From contig NZ_JANIPJ010000017.1 of assembly GCF_024623455.1 (NCBI RefSeq), positions 103,594-167,593 of the forward strand: a DNA stretch of 64,000 nt, read 5' to 3'. Shown here one piece after another: positions 31,723-40,089 of this stretch. This DNA comes from Paenibacillus soyae (GTDB taxonomy: Bacteria > Bacillota > Bacilli > Paenibacillales > Paenibacillaceae). The position numbers and the translations under genes are program-made. Numbering within the stretch: position 1 is the stretch's first letter; each line of letters opens with the position of its first letter. The notes under the pieces are model-generated. The model searched no databases. It had not been told where the DNA came from and saw only the letters and a list, made by a program, of their open reading frames with translations.

Positions 31723-31763
31723 GACTTTTGCTAAGGGGCAAATAGAAGGAGCTGTAGAGAGAC

Positions 31764-32066
31764 ATGAAATGCAAAATTTCCCGCAACGCGGCGAAAATGA
31801 TAAAGCTTGAACTGGACAAGCCGGAGAACGAAGGCAAGCTGCTGCGCGTCTACGTGACGCACGCTCACGGCGATCATGCCCATTACGGCATGGGGATCGA
31901 CACGCCGACCGACAAGGACGTCGTCGTATCTACGGACAAGGATATCGACGTCATTCTCGAGAAGGACAACGAGTTCCTCGACGGCGTTCGCATCGACTAT
32001 TTCTATGTACCGGAGGAAGGCTTCGCGGTGACCAATCCGTCGAAGGGTAATCACGGAGATCATTAA
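31764..32066 (+). CDS. HesB/IscA-like Fe-S biogenesis domain protein lacking the cysteine triad
   Basis: 100 residues with the HesB fold pattern (ISRNAAKMIKLEL at the start; FLDGVRIDYFYVPEEGFAVTNP near the end). In scaffold A-type proteins three cysteines bind iron or the cluster; here none remains (the only Cys is Cys3). Instead there is a His cluster THAHGDHAHYG (His33, 35, 38, 40) and a terminal NHGDH. It overlaps yuzB by one base. It could bind iron or another metal through His, or be a degenerate paralogue of B. subtilis YutM. Confidence 0.78.
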   Translation: MKCKISRNAAKMIKLELDKPENEGKLLRVYVTHAHGDHAHYGMGIDTPTDKDVVVSTDKDIDVILEKDNEFLDGVRIDYFYVPEEGFAVTNPSKGNHGDH

Positions 32067-32296
32067 TGGCAACCAACGATATTAAAGTATGCGAGCAATG
32101 CAAGCATATGCGCATGAAGACATCGGTGGCCAAGCTCAAGAAGCTGGCCCCGGAAGCGGATATCACCACGGTTAACTGCAAGTCGTATTGCGGGCCGTGC
32201 GCCCGCTACGCTTTCGTTTTCATTAACGGCCGGTACGTGAAGGGCGCGACCGAAGACGAAGCGATCGAGAAAGCGATGACTTATTTGAAGAAATAA
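32066..32296 (+). CDS. yuzB: YuzB family protein (DUF1450)
   Basis: 76 residues. VCEQCKHMRMKT and the CKSYCGPCARYAFVFINGRYV motif are diagnostic of DUF1450/YuzB; the C-x2-C and C-x3-C-x2-C sets suggest metal or disulphide chemistry in a thioredoxin-like small fold. Translationally coupled to the HesB-like gene (TAATG overlap), a neighbour seen also in B. subtilis (yutM-yuzB). Function unknown. A terminator lies 46 bases downstream. Confidence 0.9.
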   Translation: MATNDIKVCEQCKHMRMKTSVAKLKKLAPEADITTVNCKSYCGPCARYAFVFINGRYVKGATEDEAIEKAMTYLKK

Positions 32297-32341
32297 TGGA
32301 CTTATGGCACGGCATACAATAGGCTAAGCGAACGCACCTGA

Positions 32342-32378
32342 CGAAACCCGACAACGAGAAGCTGTTGGGTTTTTTTCG
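32342..32378 (+). terminator. intrinsic terminator after yuzB
   Basis: Arms AAACCCGACA and TGTTGGGTTT followed by TTTTTT. Confidence 0.88.
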
Positions 32379-32411
32379 TTTAATGGGGCAGAGAGGGGCA
32401 TCGGGAGACGG

Positions 32412-33035
32412 ATGGATATCACGACACCGCAGCTGCTCTACCACGGCACGACAAGCAGCACGGTAGAGAGCTTTCGGCATACACTATTACAATCGCGATA
32501 TTGGAAGCCGGGCAAGGATTTCGGCGAAGGCTTCTATACGACGATATCGATCGCGCAAGCGAGAAGATGGGCCCATAAGACGGCCAAGGAGAGCTGGGAC
32601 GGCGGCAAGCCGTGCGTGCTCGTCGTGGAGCTGACCAGTTTGCCCGAACGGGTGGAGCCCCTGCTGTTCCTGTCGGATTCGCCAGCCTGGGGATCCTTCG
32701 TCTATAGTCACCGCAAAGCGGGCGTTAAGGGACAGGATCCTTGCAAGAGGCATCCGGATATAATAATCGGACCCATGGCGGACAATGACACTGGCAAAAT
32801 CGTGCATAAAGGGGTACAATTAAACAAAGACGACAATTGGTTCTATGAACAAATTACGCGTTCCGAGAAAGGCCGGAAGCTGGATGCGCTGAAGCTGGGC
32901 AACCAGGTCGTATTCTCGTCGGAGCGTTGGGAGCCTCACCTTACGCTGGTAGGCTACCATATTTTTGCGGGAGGAAGGTGGATGTATGGCGACGCCAGGA
33001 GCACGAGTGACGCGAGTGAGATTAAGCTCCTATGA
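32412..33035 (+). CDS. DUF3990-like protein, putative ADP-ribosyltransferase fold
   Basis: 207 residues. LLYHGTTSSTVESF (His11-Gly12), KDFGEGFYTTISIAQARRWA (36-54) and PDIIIGPMADNDTG (115-128), then NQVVFSS (164-170) follow the order of DUF3990, a family placed in the ADP-ribosyltransferase superfamily: the HG motif and the FGxGFYxT strand would form the NAD cleft. Whether the catalytic acidic residue is kept cannot be told by eye. ATG at 32412 with a poor ribosome site (GGGGCATCGGGAG). Its 3' end overlaps the next gene by 50 bases. A toxin or effector role is inference. Confidence 0.75.
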   Translation: MDITTPQLLYHGTTSSTVESFRHTLLQSRYWKPGKDFGEGFYTTISIAQARRWAHKTAKESWDGGKPCVLVVELTSLPERVEPLLFLSDSPAWGSFVYSHRKAGVKGQDPCKRHPDIIIGPMADNDTGKIVHKGVQLNKDDNWFYEQITRSEKGRKLDALKLGNQVVFSSERWEPHLTLVGYHIFAGGRWMYGDARSTSDASEIKLL

Positions 33036-33297
33036 GAGGGGCATAGCGGAAGCGCTGGCCGGCGGTTACGGCTACACGCCGAAAGCCGCGCGGGAGCTTG
33101 TCGTGGAGTACATCATGGTCGTGCGACGATTAGGCGGATACGAGCAATGCGGGCATTACGCGGAGCTGCTGGACCGTGCCAAGCGCGCCGGACTGACGCC
33201 TTCCCAGTGGATACAGCGCATTATCGAGATCGAGCAGGGCGAGGCGAGAGACCGCGGCATCGGCGAGGAGCAGCGGCATTATTTGCAGACCAAGTAG
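32986..33297 (+). CDS. small helical protein overlapping the DUF3990 gene; candidate partner/antitoxin
   Basis: 103 residues, helical, no membrane segment (ERGIAEALAGGYGYTPKAAR, ELVVEYIMVVRRLGGYEQ, then YAELLDRAKRAGLTPSQW). The start is ATG at 32986 with GGGAGGAAGG upstream, all inside the 3' end of the DUF3990 gene. DUF3990 genes are often followed by short conserved genes; this could be the cognate antitoxin, but I see no direct homology by eye. A terminator 40 bases downstream closes a two-gene unit. Confidence 0.65.
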   Translation: MATPGARVTRVRLSSYERGIAEALAGGYGYTPKAARELVVEYIMVVRRLGGYEQCGHYAELLDRAKRAGLTPSQWIQRIIEIEQGEARDRGIGEEQRHYLQTK

Positions 33298-33336
33298 CGG
33301 TTGCTCTTGCGGCAGTATGATACTTTAAGTCCCACG

Positions 33337-33390
33337 AAGACAAGGGGTCGTGAAACGATGAAGGTTCACGGGGCTTACTTGTCTTTTTTG
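33337..33390 (+). terminator. intrinsic terminator of the DUF3990 unit
   Basis: Outer arms AAGACAAG and CTTGTCTT with inner CGTGAA/TTCACG pairing, followed by TTTTTTG. Confidence 0.85.
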
Positions 33391-33421
33391 TTGTCTTCTT
33401 AGGAAATGGAGGCTGTTAATC

Positions 33422-34828
33422 GTGATTAATCAAGCGAAGGCGGGTAAACGATTCTATTACATCGGATTTGCCGCGGCGGTCGTCAGCCTCGTCGTCGCGG
33501 AGCTGATCTGGCTGCCGGCGCCGGCGCGTACGGCCGGGGGAACGCAATGGATCGAGTGGATCGACTGGCTGTATTACGGGCTTGCTTTGATTCCGTTATG
33601 CTGGGCGGCGGGCGCGGCATGGCTGTTGCGCAAGTCCGAGAGCGCAGCCGGCGTTCGCGTAATCCGTGCCATCATTCTGGCGCTTAGCTTGCTGCTAGCG
33701 GCCGGCATTGTTATGGATGCCGTTCACATGCTCGGGCTGGCTATCGCCTGCGCTACTTCGGTCGTGTTGCTCCTGATCGCGGATCTGATGCTGAGCGAGA
33801 GACGGGAGCGGGGCGGCTTCCCTTGGCGCAGCGCCTCGTCGCTGGCCGGAATCGGGCTCGCGCTTTGCGCGCTTCTCGTGCCGACAGGGTACAGCGTTAC
33901 CTATCCGGGCATGACGCTCAATCTGAACCGGTACGCGCAAGTGGAAGGCGGACAAGCCGTCGGCGAAATAAACGGCGTCCTCGTGTTCGACCGGCCGGCC
34001 GTGCTCGCGGACCGATTGTTCGGCGCGCTGCTCCCCCAGTATCGGTTCTATCCCATATCGGAGGATGAGCCGCCGCTGTCGGTCACGTATGCGCAGGTCG
34101 TCGCGATGAAAACCGATGCCAACCGCGTAGCGGCGGCGATCGCCATGCAGAAGGCCGGTCTCGGCCAAGGCGTTGTGCCGGACGGCGTCCGTATCGTCGC
34201 GATCGTGAAGGGCAGTCCTGCGGACGGCAGACTCGAGGCGGGCGATATCGTGGACGAACTGAACGGCAAGAAAGTACAGACCGTGGAAGACATGATCGGG
34301 TACATGTCGTCGGTGAAGCCCGGAGAAACGGTCGTCGTCCAGGTAAGGCGCGGCGGCGAGGCACTGACCGTGCAGGTGCCGACCCATGCATCGGAGGGGG
34401 ACGAGTCCAAGGCGGTATTCGGGGTGTCCGTGCAGACGGAGGCGAAGCTGGATACGCCTCGAGCGGTCGCCTTCCACGAATATCGGGCCCATGTCGGAGG
34501 GCCGTCGCACGGCGCGATGCTGACGCTTGCGATTCTGGATCAGCTGATGGCCGGCGGCGTTACGGGAGGGCTTCAGGTAGCCGGTACGGGGACGATCGAG
34601 ATGGACGGATCGATCGGCATGGTCGGCGGAATTCCGCAGAAGGCTTATGCCGTCAGCCGAACGGGAGCGGACGTGTTTTTTGTGCCGGAGGAAGGCGCGG
34701 AGGCGGCCGCGGAGGCTGCGCCGGAGCTAAACGTCGTAGCCGTGGGTCATATCGACGAGGTGCTGGCGTGGCTTAGCGAGCATGGCGGACGTGGGATGGA
34801 GACTAGAGAAGGAGGGAATGCGGAATGA
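33422..34828 (+). CDS. membrane PDZ-Lon (S16) serine protease
   Basis: 468 residues. About five membrane helices occupy residues 10-170 (for example FYYIGFAAAVVSLVVAELIW and IILALSLLLAAGIVMD), followed by a PDZ domain (~255-335, VKGSPADGRLEAGDIVDELNG split as GSPADGRLEAGDIVDEL) and an S16 Lon protease domain with catalytic Ser near 362 (GGPSHGAML) and Lys near 407 (GIPQKAYAV). The YlbL/SepM relatives have one N-terminal helix; five is unusual. GTG start with GGAGG upstream. It overlaps the SMP-30 gene by ATGA. It probably cleaves an extracellular or membrane substrate. Confidence 0.88.
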   Translation: MINQAKAGKRFYYIGFAAAVVSLVVAELIWLPAPARTAGGTQWIEWIDWLYYGLALIPLCWAAGAAWLLRKSESAAGVRVIRAIILALSLLLAAGIVMDAVHMLGLAIACATSVVLLLIADLMLSERRERGGFPWRSASSLAGIGLALCALLVPTGYSVTYPGMTLNLNRYAQVEGGQAVGEINGVLVFDRPAVLADRLFGALLPQYRFYPISEDEPPLSVTYAQVVAMKTDANRVAAAIAMQKAGLGQGVVPDGVRIVAIVKGSPADGRLEAGDIVDELNGKKVQTVEDMIGYMSSVKPGETVVVQVRRGGEALTVQVPTHASEGDESKAVFGVSVQTEAKLDTPRAVAFHEYRAHVGGPSHGAMLTLAILDQLMAGGVTGGLQVAGTGTIEMDGSIGMVGGIPQKAYAVSRTGADVFFVPEEGAEAAAEAAPELNVVAVGHIDEVLAWLSEHGGRGMETREGGNAE

Positions 34829-35721
34829 TTCGAACGGAACAAGCGTCGCTCATTCTTGATAGCAAGTCGGAGCTTGGAGAAGGGCCGCATTGGGATAGCG
34901 TTTCGGGCACGTTGTATTTTGTCGATATTATCGGCCAAATGGCGCATGCTTACGATCCGCGCGGGGGGAAGCATGACGTTCATCGATTCGGGCTGATGCC
35001 GAGCTCGGTCATCCCGATGGCTGACGGGCGTTGGGTGCTGACGATGCAGGACGGCATTTATAGCTACAGCCCTGGCGACGGGGCGCTGGAAGTGCTGGCT
35101 ATGGTGGAAGAGGATCTGCCGGGCAATCGCTTCAACGACGCCAAGTGCGATCCGATGGGGCGGCTATGGGCGGGGACGATGGACATGAGCTTTCGGGCGT
35201 TTACGGGGAGCTTGTACCGGATGGAGCCGGACGGCGGCGTGCGAAGGATGCTGGGCGATGTAGGCTGCTCCAACGGGCTCTCGTGGGATGAGAGCAAATC
35301 AAGCATGTATTACATCGACACGATGAAACGCGAGGTATACGGTTTCCATTACGAGACGGAGACGGGCGAGATCAGCGGGCGGCGGAAGCTGCTGGATTGG
35401 CCGGAAGATGCCGGGTCGCCTGACGGTATGACGATCGACGCGGAGGGAATGCTGTGGATCGCGCATTTCGGCGGAGGCAGGGTGTCGCGCTGGAACCCGG
35501 CCAACGGCGAGCTTCTCGGCGAAATTCGGGTAGCCGCGCCGAACGTCACGTCCTGCGTGTTCGGAGGAGAATCGCTGGACGAGCTGTACATCACGACCGC
35601 CAGGACCGGACTCACGCCTAGCCAGCTTGAGGCTTACCCGCATGCGGGGGGCGTGTTCGCGGCGAAGCTGGGCGTCACAGGAACGCCGTCACGATGCTTC
35701 GGCGGCCGGGATGTAAGGTAG
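34825..35721 (+). CDS. SMP-30/gluconolactonase family protein
   Basis: 298 residues, six-bladed beta-propeller lactonase. Metal-site residues are in LGEGPHWD (Glu), GNRFNDAKCDPMGRLWAGTM (Asn) and SPDGMTID (Asp); SNGLSWDES is the further Asn loop. Members hydrolyse aldonolactones with Ca or Zn. It is translationally coupled to the PDZ-Lon gene; the two have no obvious shared pathway. The substrate is not predictable. Confidence 0.92.
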   Translation: MIRTEQASLILDSKSELGEGPHWDSVSGTLYFVDIIGQMAHAYDPRGGKHDVHRFGLMPSSVIPMADGRWVLTMQDGIYSYSPGDGALEVLAMVEEDLPGNRFNDAKCDPMGRLWAGTMDMSFRAFTGSLYRMEPDGGVRRMLGDVGCSNGLSWDESKSSMYYIDTMKREVYGFHYETETGEISGRRKLLDWPEDAGSPDGMTIDAEGMLWIAHFGGGRVSRWNPANGELLGEIRVAAPNVTSCVFGGESLDELYITTARTGLTPSQLEAYPHAGGVFAAKLGVTGTPSRCFGGRDVR

Positions 35722-35773
35722 GCTGAGGTAAGCGCAGCTACGGATTCGCTCATGAGGCAGTTCATTCCAACTA

Positions 35774-35803
35774 GAAAAGGCGGTGCTGCTGCACCGCCTT
35801 TCG
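35774..35803. terminator. intrinsic terminator between convergent genes
   Basis: Arms AAAGGCGGTGC and GCACCGCCTTT with a 4-base loop; A- and T-runs on either side make it usable on both strands. Confidence 0.82.
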
Positions 35804-35840
35804 CATGCCTATATATGTGCTGCAATCTCATTTGCGATGA

Positions 35841-37868
35841 TTAACGTTCTCCGCCCATCGCTTCGACGGCTTCGTCTTCCTCGAACGAGCGGAGCAGATC
35901 GCCGATGACGATCCGGTCGGACATCATAAGCTCCGTGTCGGCTTCGCCGGAAAACGGCAGGCAAACGTTCGTGTCGAGCTGTTCTCCCGAGATTGCCGAG
36001 TAGCAGGTCCCGTTCGCGGGAATGCCGTCCGGCGACGGCACGAAGTAGAGCTCGCCATCCGTCCATGCCCCGTTGCGCTGCGTAACCGTCCGCTTCCCGC
36101 TCTCCGATTCCGTCAGAAGAGGCGAACCGAGCCAATAGGGCTTGCCTCCGGAGATGCCGAGCAGGTGCAGCAGCGTCGGCGTTACGTCCAATTGGCCCCC
36201 GACATCGTTGTAGCGGCCGGCATGGGCGCCGTCCGGGAGGTGAAGGAGGAACGGCACGCTTTTGACCAGCTGCTCCCTTTGCACCGGGTTCGACGTGTCC
36301 TCCATAAAGCGTTCATACAGCTCCCATTGCTGAATGGAGTTGTCATGGTCGCCGTAGACGGCCAGAATCGTGTTCTCCCACAGCCCTTCCGCCTTCAGCC
36401 TCTCGACGAGCTCGCCCAGAGCGGCGTCCGCGTAGTGGACGACCTGCAGATAGTCCCCCATGATCGTCCCGTCCAGCTCTTCGACGTTCAGCAGCTTCTG
36501 TGCGGCGGGAAGCTTGTACGGGTGGTGGCTGGTGAGCGAGATCATAAACGCGTGGAACGGCTGCGGAAGCTCGGCTACGATATCCATAGACTGCCGGTAG
36601 AAGGATTTGTCCCCCAGCGCCCAGCCGAGCCGCTCGTCCAGCTCGAAATGCTTAAGGCTGTAGAACTCGTCGTATTCCATCCGGTCGTACATGACGTTGC
36701 GGTTCCAGAAGCCTCCCTGATAAGGATGGAAGACCGTTGCGGAATAGCCGTTGTCCTTGAGCGTCTCCGGCAGACACGCGAAGTCGTGGGACGCGTATTG
36801 AATGAACACCGAGCCGCTCTTCATCGGCTGAAGCGAGCAGTTGACGGCAAAATCGGCATCTGACGTGCGTCCCTGAGACGTTTGGTGGTAGAACCGGGAG
36901 AAGTACGCGCTCTCTTCGATCAGATCGTTCAGGACCGGCGTAATCTCCTTGCCGCCGATCGACTTGCCGATCATGAAGGTTTGGAGCGATTCCATTTGCA
37001 CCATTAGAACGTTGCTTCCCTTATACGAGCCGAACAGCGGATCCTGCTCGAGCGACTGTCTTGCGTTCGCGCGGTCCTTCATCCAAGCCTCGGTCTCGTC
37101 CAGCTGTTCGGCGGTGACGGTCTCGGCGCCGAACCAGTTCAGCTGGGCATATCGGTAAACGTCATAGCCATGAAAGCCAAGGCCGCCGGCGACATTATAG
37201 ATGGATAGGTTCCACCAGTTTTTCTCGAATAGACCCTTGGCCCATGTGTCCGTCGCGTGGTTCACATTCGGCACGAACAACGCGAAGCCCAGCATGAAGG
37301 CTGCGGCGCTTCCGCCAACCCGAATGGCCAGCTTGCGCCAGAGAGGAGAACGGGAGGCGGCGCTCCTGAGGTCGGCGCGTCCTTTCCAAACGAGATAGAC
37401 CGCAAAAGGAATGAGCAGGACGGCGTCGACGAACAGCCAAAAATCCCAAGGCTTGAGCAGCTCGGTAATGCTGCCGCCAAGCGATTCCACTTGGCCCAGC
37501 TGCATCAGAACAGGTACCGTAATCAGATCCTGAAAGTATCGATAGTAGATCACGTCCGCAAACAGCAAAAAGGATAAAACGAGATTAAGTCCAATCAGAG
37601 CCAGAAGCCTGCCGCGCGCGGGCAGAAGCAGCGCCCAGAAGGCAAGCATGAGCACGGCTCCGGTCTCGATCGTGGCGTCCGTCGACGTCATGTCCATGTA
37701 GGGGACGGAGAGAAGACGGTTGAACCAGTACAGCTTCAATCTCATCGCGATGACGAACAACAGCATGTCCACGGCTACCAGACGTTCCAGCCAAATCAGG
37801 CTGAAGCGAAGGGCTTGCCGTAATGGGGGGAGCCGGTTCGGCAGCGCGAGCGTTTCCTTGCTACTCAT
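35841..37868 (-). CDS. LTA synthase family (sulfatase-type) membrane phosphotransferase
   Basis: 675 residues: five N-terminal membrane helices (to ~residue 205) and an extracellular sulfatase-fold domain. LtaS-type catalytic positions are visible: metal-ligand Glu in LMVQMESLQTF, nucleophile Thr in QTSQGRTSDADFA, and AVYGDHDNSI with Asp-His. It transfers glycerol-phosphate or a related group from phosphatidylglycerol to a growing polymer or glycolipid. The ATG at 37868 overlaps the end of the upstream methyltransferase gene by 8 bases, so the pair forms an operon. Whether it is LtaS or a primase/other paralogue is not decidable here. Confidence 0.9.
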   Translation of the reverse strand: MSSKETLALPNRLPPLRQALRFSLIWLERLVAVDMLLFVIAMRLKLYWFNRLLSVPYMDMTSTDATIETGAVLMLAFWALLLPARGRLLALIGLNLVLSFLLFADVIYYRYFQDLITVPVLMQLGQVESLGGSITELLKPWDFWLFVDAVLLIPFAVYLVWKGRADLRSAASRSPLWRKLAIRVGGSAAAFMLGFALFVPNVNHATDTWAKGLFEKNWWNLSIYNVAGGLGFHGYDVYRYAQLNWFGAETVTAEQLDETEAWMKDRANARQSLEQDPLFGSYKGSNVLMVQMESLQTFMIGKSIGGKEITPVLNDLIEESAYFSRFYHQTSQGRTSDADFAVNCSLQPMKSGSVFIQYASHDFACLPETLKDNGYSATVFHPYQGGFWNRNVMYDRMEYDEFYSLKHFELDERLGWALGDKSFYRQSMDIVAELPQPFHAFMISLTSHHPYKLPAAQKLLNVEELDGTIMGDYLQVVHYADAALGELVERLKAEGLWENTILAVYGDHDNSIQQWELYERFMEDTSNPVQREQLVKSVPFLLHLPDGAHAGRYNDVGGQLDVTPTLLHLLGISGGKPYWLGSPLLTESESGKRTVTQRNGAWTDGELYFVPSPDGIPANGTCYSAISGEQLDTNVCLPFSGEADTELMMSDRIVIGDLLRSFEEDEAVEAMGGER

Positions 37869-39021
37869 GCCGTTTCTCCCGCGGCGGCAGCGGACCAAAA
37901 AATTGATAAAAATCCGTCTGGATACGCCCGTTGAACAGCTTGCGCTTCTTGTCCGCCGGACGGCCCATATAATGCTCCACCTGGTCCGATGGACTGATCG
38001 CGAACACGGACCATGTCGGGTAATGCAGCGTCATGAGTCCAAACTGGCGAAGCGCGGCTTCGGCTTCCCGCTCATCGCCGAGCCTCTCGCCGTAAGGAGG
38101 GTTCGTGATGATGACGCCGTAATCGCCTTGCGGCTTCGCCTTGGCGACAGGCAGCACGCTAACCTTAATGTCCTTGGCAAAGCCAGCCCGCTTGATGGAC
38201 GTCTCCGAAATTTCGATCGCCCGGGGATCGATGTCGGTGCCTGTAATTTGGAGCGGCACATCGTCCTTCACGGAATCGTAGGCTTCCTCGCGGGCAGCGT
38301 CCCACAGCTTCGCGGGGATTCGATCCCAGCGCTCGCTGTTGAACTGGCGGCGCAGCCCCGGCGCGATGTTCCAGCCGATCATCGCCGCTTCGACGAGGAA
38401 CGTGCCGGAGCCGCAGAACGGGTCGTAGAACGGGCGCTCCGCCCGCCAGCGGCTTAAGAGGATAAGAGCGGCGGCCATCGATTCGCGGATGGGCGCTTCG
38501 TTGGAAACCAGGCGATAGCCGCGTTTGTGCAGGCCCGCACCGGAGGTATCCAGCGTAAGCAGCGCTTCGTCGTTCAGCAGCGAAACTTCAATAACGTACC
38601 TGCCACCGTTCTCGTCGAACCATTCCGTGCCGTAGCGGTCCTTCATTTTCTCCACGACGGCTTTCTTCACGATCTTCTGGCAGGCCGGCACGCTCGACAG
38701 AAGCGATTTATGCGAACGGCCTTCCACGGGAAACTCTCCATTCTCCGGAATCCAGTCGGGCCAGTCCAGCGCCTTGGTTCCCTCGAACAGCTCGTCGAAC
38801 GTCGTCGCCTTGAATTTGCCCATCTGGATCAGGATGCGCCCGGCCGTTCGGAGCCATAAATTCGTGCGGCAGATGTCCTCCGGACCGCCGCGGAAGTTCA
38901 CTCGTCCGTTCTCCACTTGGAGATCGGTATACCCGAGCTCCTTCAGCTCCCTCGCGACGACAGCCTCCAGGCCCATCGGGGAGGTTGCGATTAAATGCAG
39001 TTGTTCCACTTGTTTGCACAC
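37861..39021 (-). CDS. THUMP-domain class I SAM-dependent RNA methyltransferase (RlmL/YpsC-like)
   Basis: 386 residues. The N-terminal ferredoxin-like/THUMP part (LIATSPMGLEAVVARELKELGY) binds RNA. The methyltransferase has motif I PFYDPFCGSGTFLVEAAMI, TGTDIDPRAIEIS, and motif IV TNPPYGERL, as in N2-guanine rRNA methyltransferases. It corresponds to YpsC of B. subtilis. The GTG at 39021 is the first start of the frame; a second GTG 4 codons later is also possible and neither has a strong ribosome site. The repeat element copy 2 ends 17 bases upstream of this start. Confidence 0.92.
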   Translation of the reverse strand: MCKQVEQLHLIATSPMGLEAVVARELKELGYTDLQVENGRVNFRGGPEDICRTNLWLRTAGRILIQMGKFKATTFDELFEGTKALDWPDWIPENGEFPVEGRSHKSLLSSVPACQKIVKKAVVEKMKDRYGTEWFDENGGRYVIEVSLLNDEALLTLDTSGAGLHKRGYRLVSNEAPIRESMAAALILLSRWRAERPFYDPFCGSGTFLVEAAMIGWNIAPGLRRQFNSERWDRIPAKLWDAAREEAYDSVKDDVPLQITGTDIDPRAIEISETSIKRAGFAKDIKVSVLPVAKAKPQGDYGVIITNPPYGERLGDEREAEAALRQFGLMTLHYPTWSVFAISPSDQVEHYMGRPADKKRKLFNGRIQTDFYQFFGPLPPREKRHE

Positions 39022-39037
39022 TCATTTCTTAGAGGAG

Positions 39038-39244
39038 GTTCAAAAAGATCGTTTTTGATCACGAGGATTACTCACGAGGCCCATTCGACATCGAATCTTG
39101 AATTCAGCCGGAATTAGCATATGCTTACGAAGTATGTTTCCTCCGGAAACATTGCAGGTACTCACGTAGCCTCCAGCTACGCTCAGTTCCTCAATTCCTA
39201 GCTTCTTTCAACCTTCTCGGTGCTGAAAAACAAACTTTTTGAAC
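39038..39244 (+). mobile_element. MITE-like repeat element, copy 2
   Basis: A 207-base relative of the element at 22913-23192, same orientation, bounded by inverted GTTCAAAAAG / CTTTTTGAAC. Shared blocks include TTTTTGATCACGAGG, ATTCGACATCGAATCTTGAA and TATGCTTACGAAGTATG plus the ATGTTTCC-loop-GGAAACAT hairpin. It lacks about 70 bases of copy 1 (the second hairpin block and the GCG/CGC hairpin). The terminal stem differs from copy 1 by paired changes. It lies in the divergent region between the methyltransferase genes. Confidence 0.75.
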
Positions 39245-39372
39245 AAACTCAATATTTATAATCAATTTGATGCTTGCGTGCGGACGTTGTAACGCGCCCC
39301 GCAAAAACATACAATTAAGTATAGGTGAATTGGGCACTCTTTTACAAATGAATCATACAGGGAGAGAACGAA

Positions 39373-40008
39373 ATGTCGACGATCGATGAGCAATATGTGG
39401 ACGGGCTGTATCCGAAGGATAGCGAGCTGGAAAAGGTGAAGGAAGGAATCGCCAGCAAAGGCATGCCTTCCATCTCCGTCGCGGACGGTTACGGCAGGCT
39501 GTTGACCTTGCTGGTGCGCATGTCGGGAGCGAGCAAGCTGCTGGAGATCGGAGCTCTGGGCGGATACAGCGGGATTTGCCTTGCGAGAGGACTTGGAGAA
39601 GGCGGGCAGCTGTTATCGCTCGAGCTTCTGCCGGCGTATGCCGAGGTGGCGAAGGTTCATTTGAAGGAAGCAGGCCTCGGAGACAAAGTCAGCTACATGG
39701 TGGGGGATGCCAAAGAAAGCTTGGCCACGCTGAAGGAAGAAGGCCGCAGGTTCGATTTCTTCTTCATCGACGCGGATAAGGAAGGGTATCCGGTCTATCT
39801 CGATTACGCGCTCGAGCTGGCCGAGCCTGGAGCGATCATCGTCGGCGACAACATCCTGCTGCGGGGCCGGACGACGGACGAAGCGAAGCAAGGGCCATCG
39901 GTGCTGGCCGTTCGCTCCTTCAACGAACGAATCGCGACGGACGAGCGGCTCGAGAGCACGATACTGCCCGGCTACGACGGGCTTGCGATCGCGCGGGTGA
40001 AGGAGTAG
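39373..40008 (+). CDS. O-methyltransferase (class I, CCoAOMT-like family 3)
   Basis: 211 residues. SAM motif I LLEIGALGGYSGICLARGL, DAKESL and the metal/catalytic segment FFFIDADKEGYPVYLDYAL, GDNILLRG match the small cation-dependent O-methyltransferases (catechol/caffeoyl-CoA type). The bacterial substrate is unknown; some relatives modify tRNA 5-hydroxyuridine (TrmR), but residues typical of TrmR were not compared. The ATG follows GGGAGAG. The ~130 bases between the repeat element and this gene hold no other feature. Terminator downstream. Confidence 0.9.
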   Translation: MSTIDEQYVDGLYPKDSELEKVKEGIASKGMPSISVADGYGRLLTLLVRMSGASKLLEIGALGGYSGICLARGLGEGGQLLSLELLPAYAEVAKVHLKEAGLGDKVSYMVGDAKESLATLKEEGRRFDFFFIDADKEGYPVYLDYALELAEPGAIIVGDNILLRGRTTDEAKQGPSVLAVRSFNERIATDERLESTILPGYDGLAIARVKE

Positions 40009-40021
40009 GCATTCGGAAAGG

Positions 40022-40063
40022 AAAAGGGGACAGAAGCCGCCGTGGCGGCTCTGTCCCCTTTTT
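40022..40063. terminator. bidirectional intrinsic terminator
   Basis: A 13-base outer stem (AAAAGGGGACAGA ... CTGTCCCCTTTTT) with an inner AGCCGCC/GGCGGCT hairpin; it separates convergent O-methyltransferase and MFS genes. Confidence 0.92.
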
Positions 40064-40089
40064 GTTGCGTCGACGTGCAGAGAGTATCG

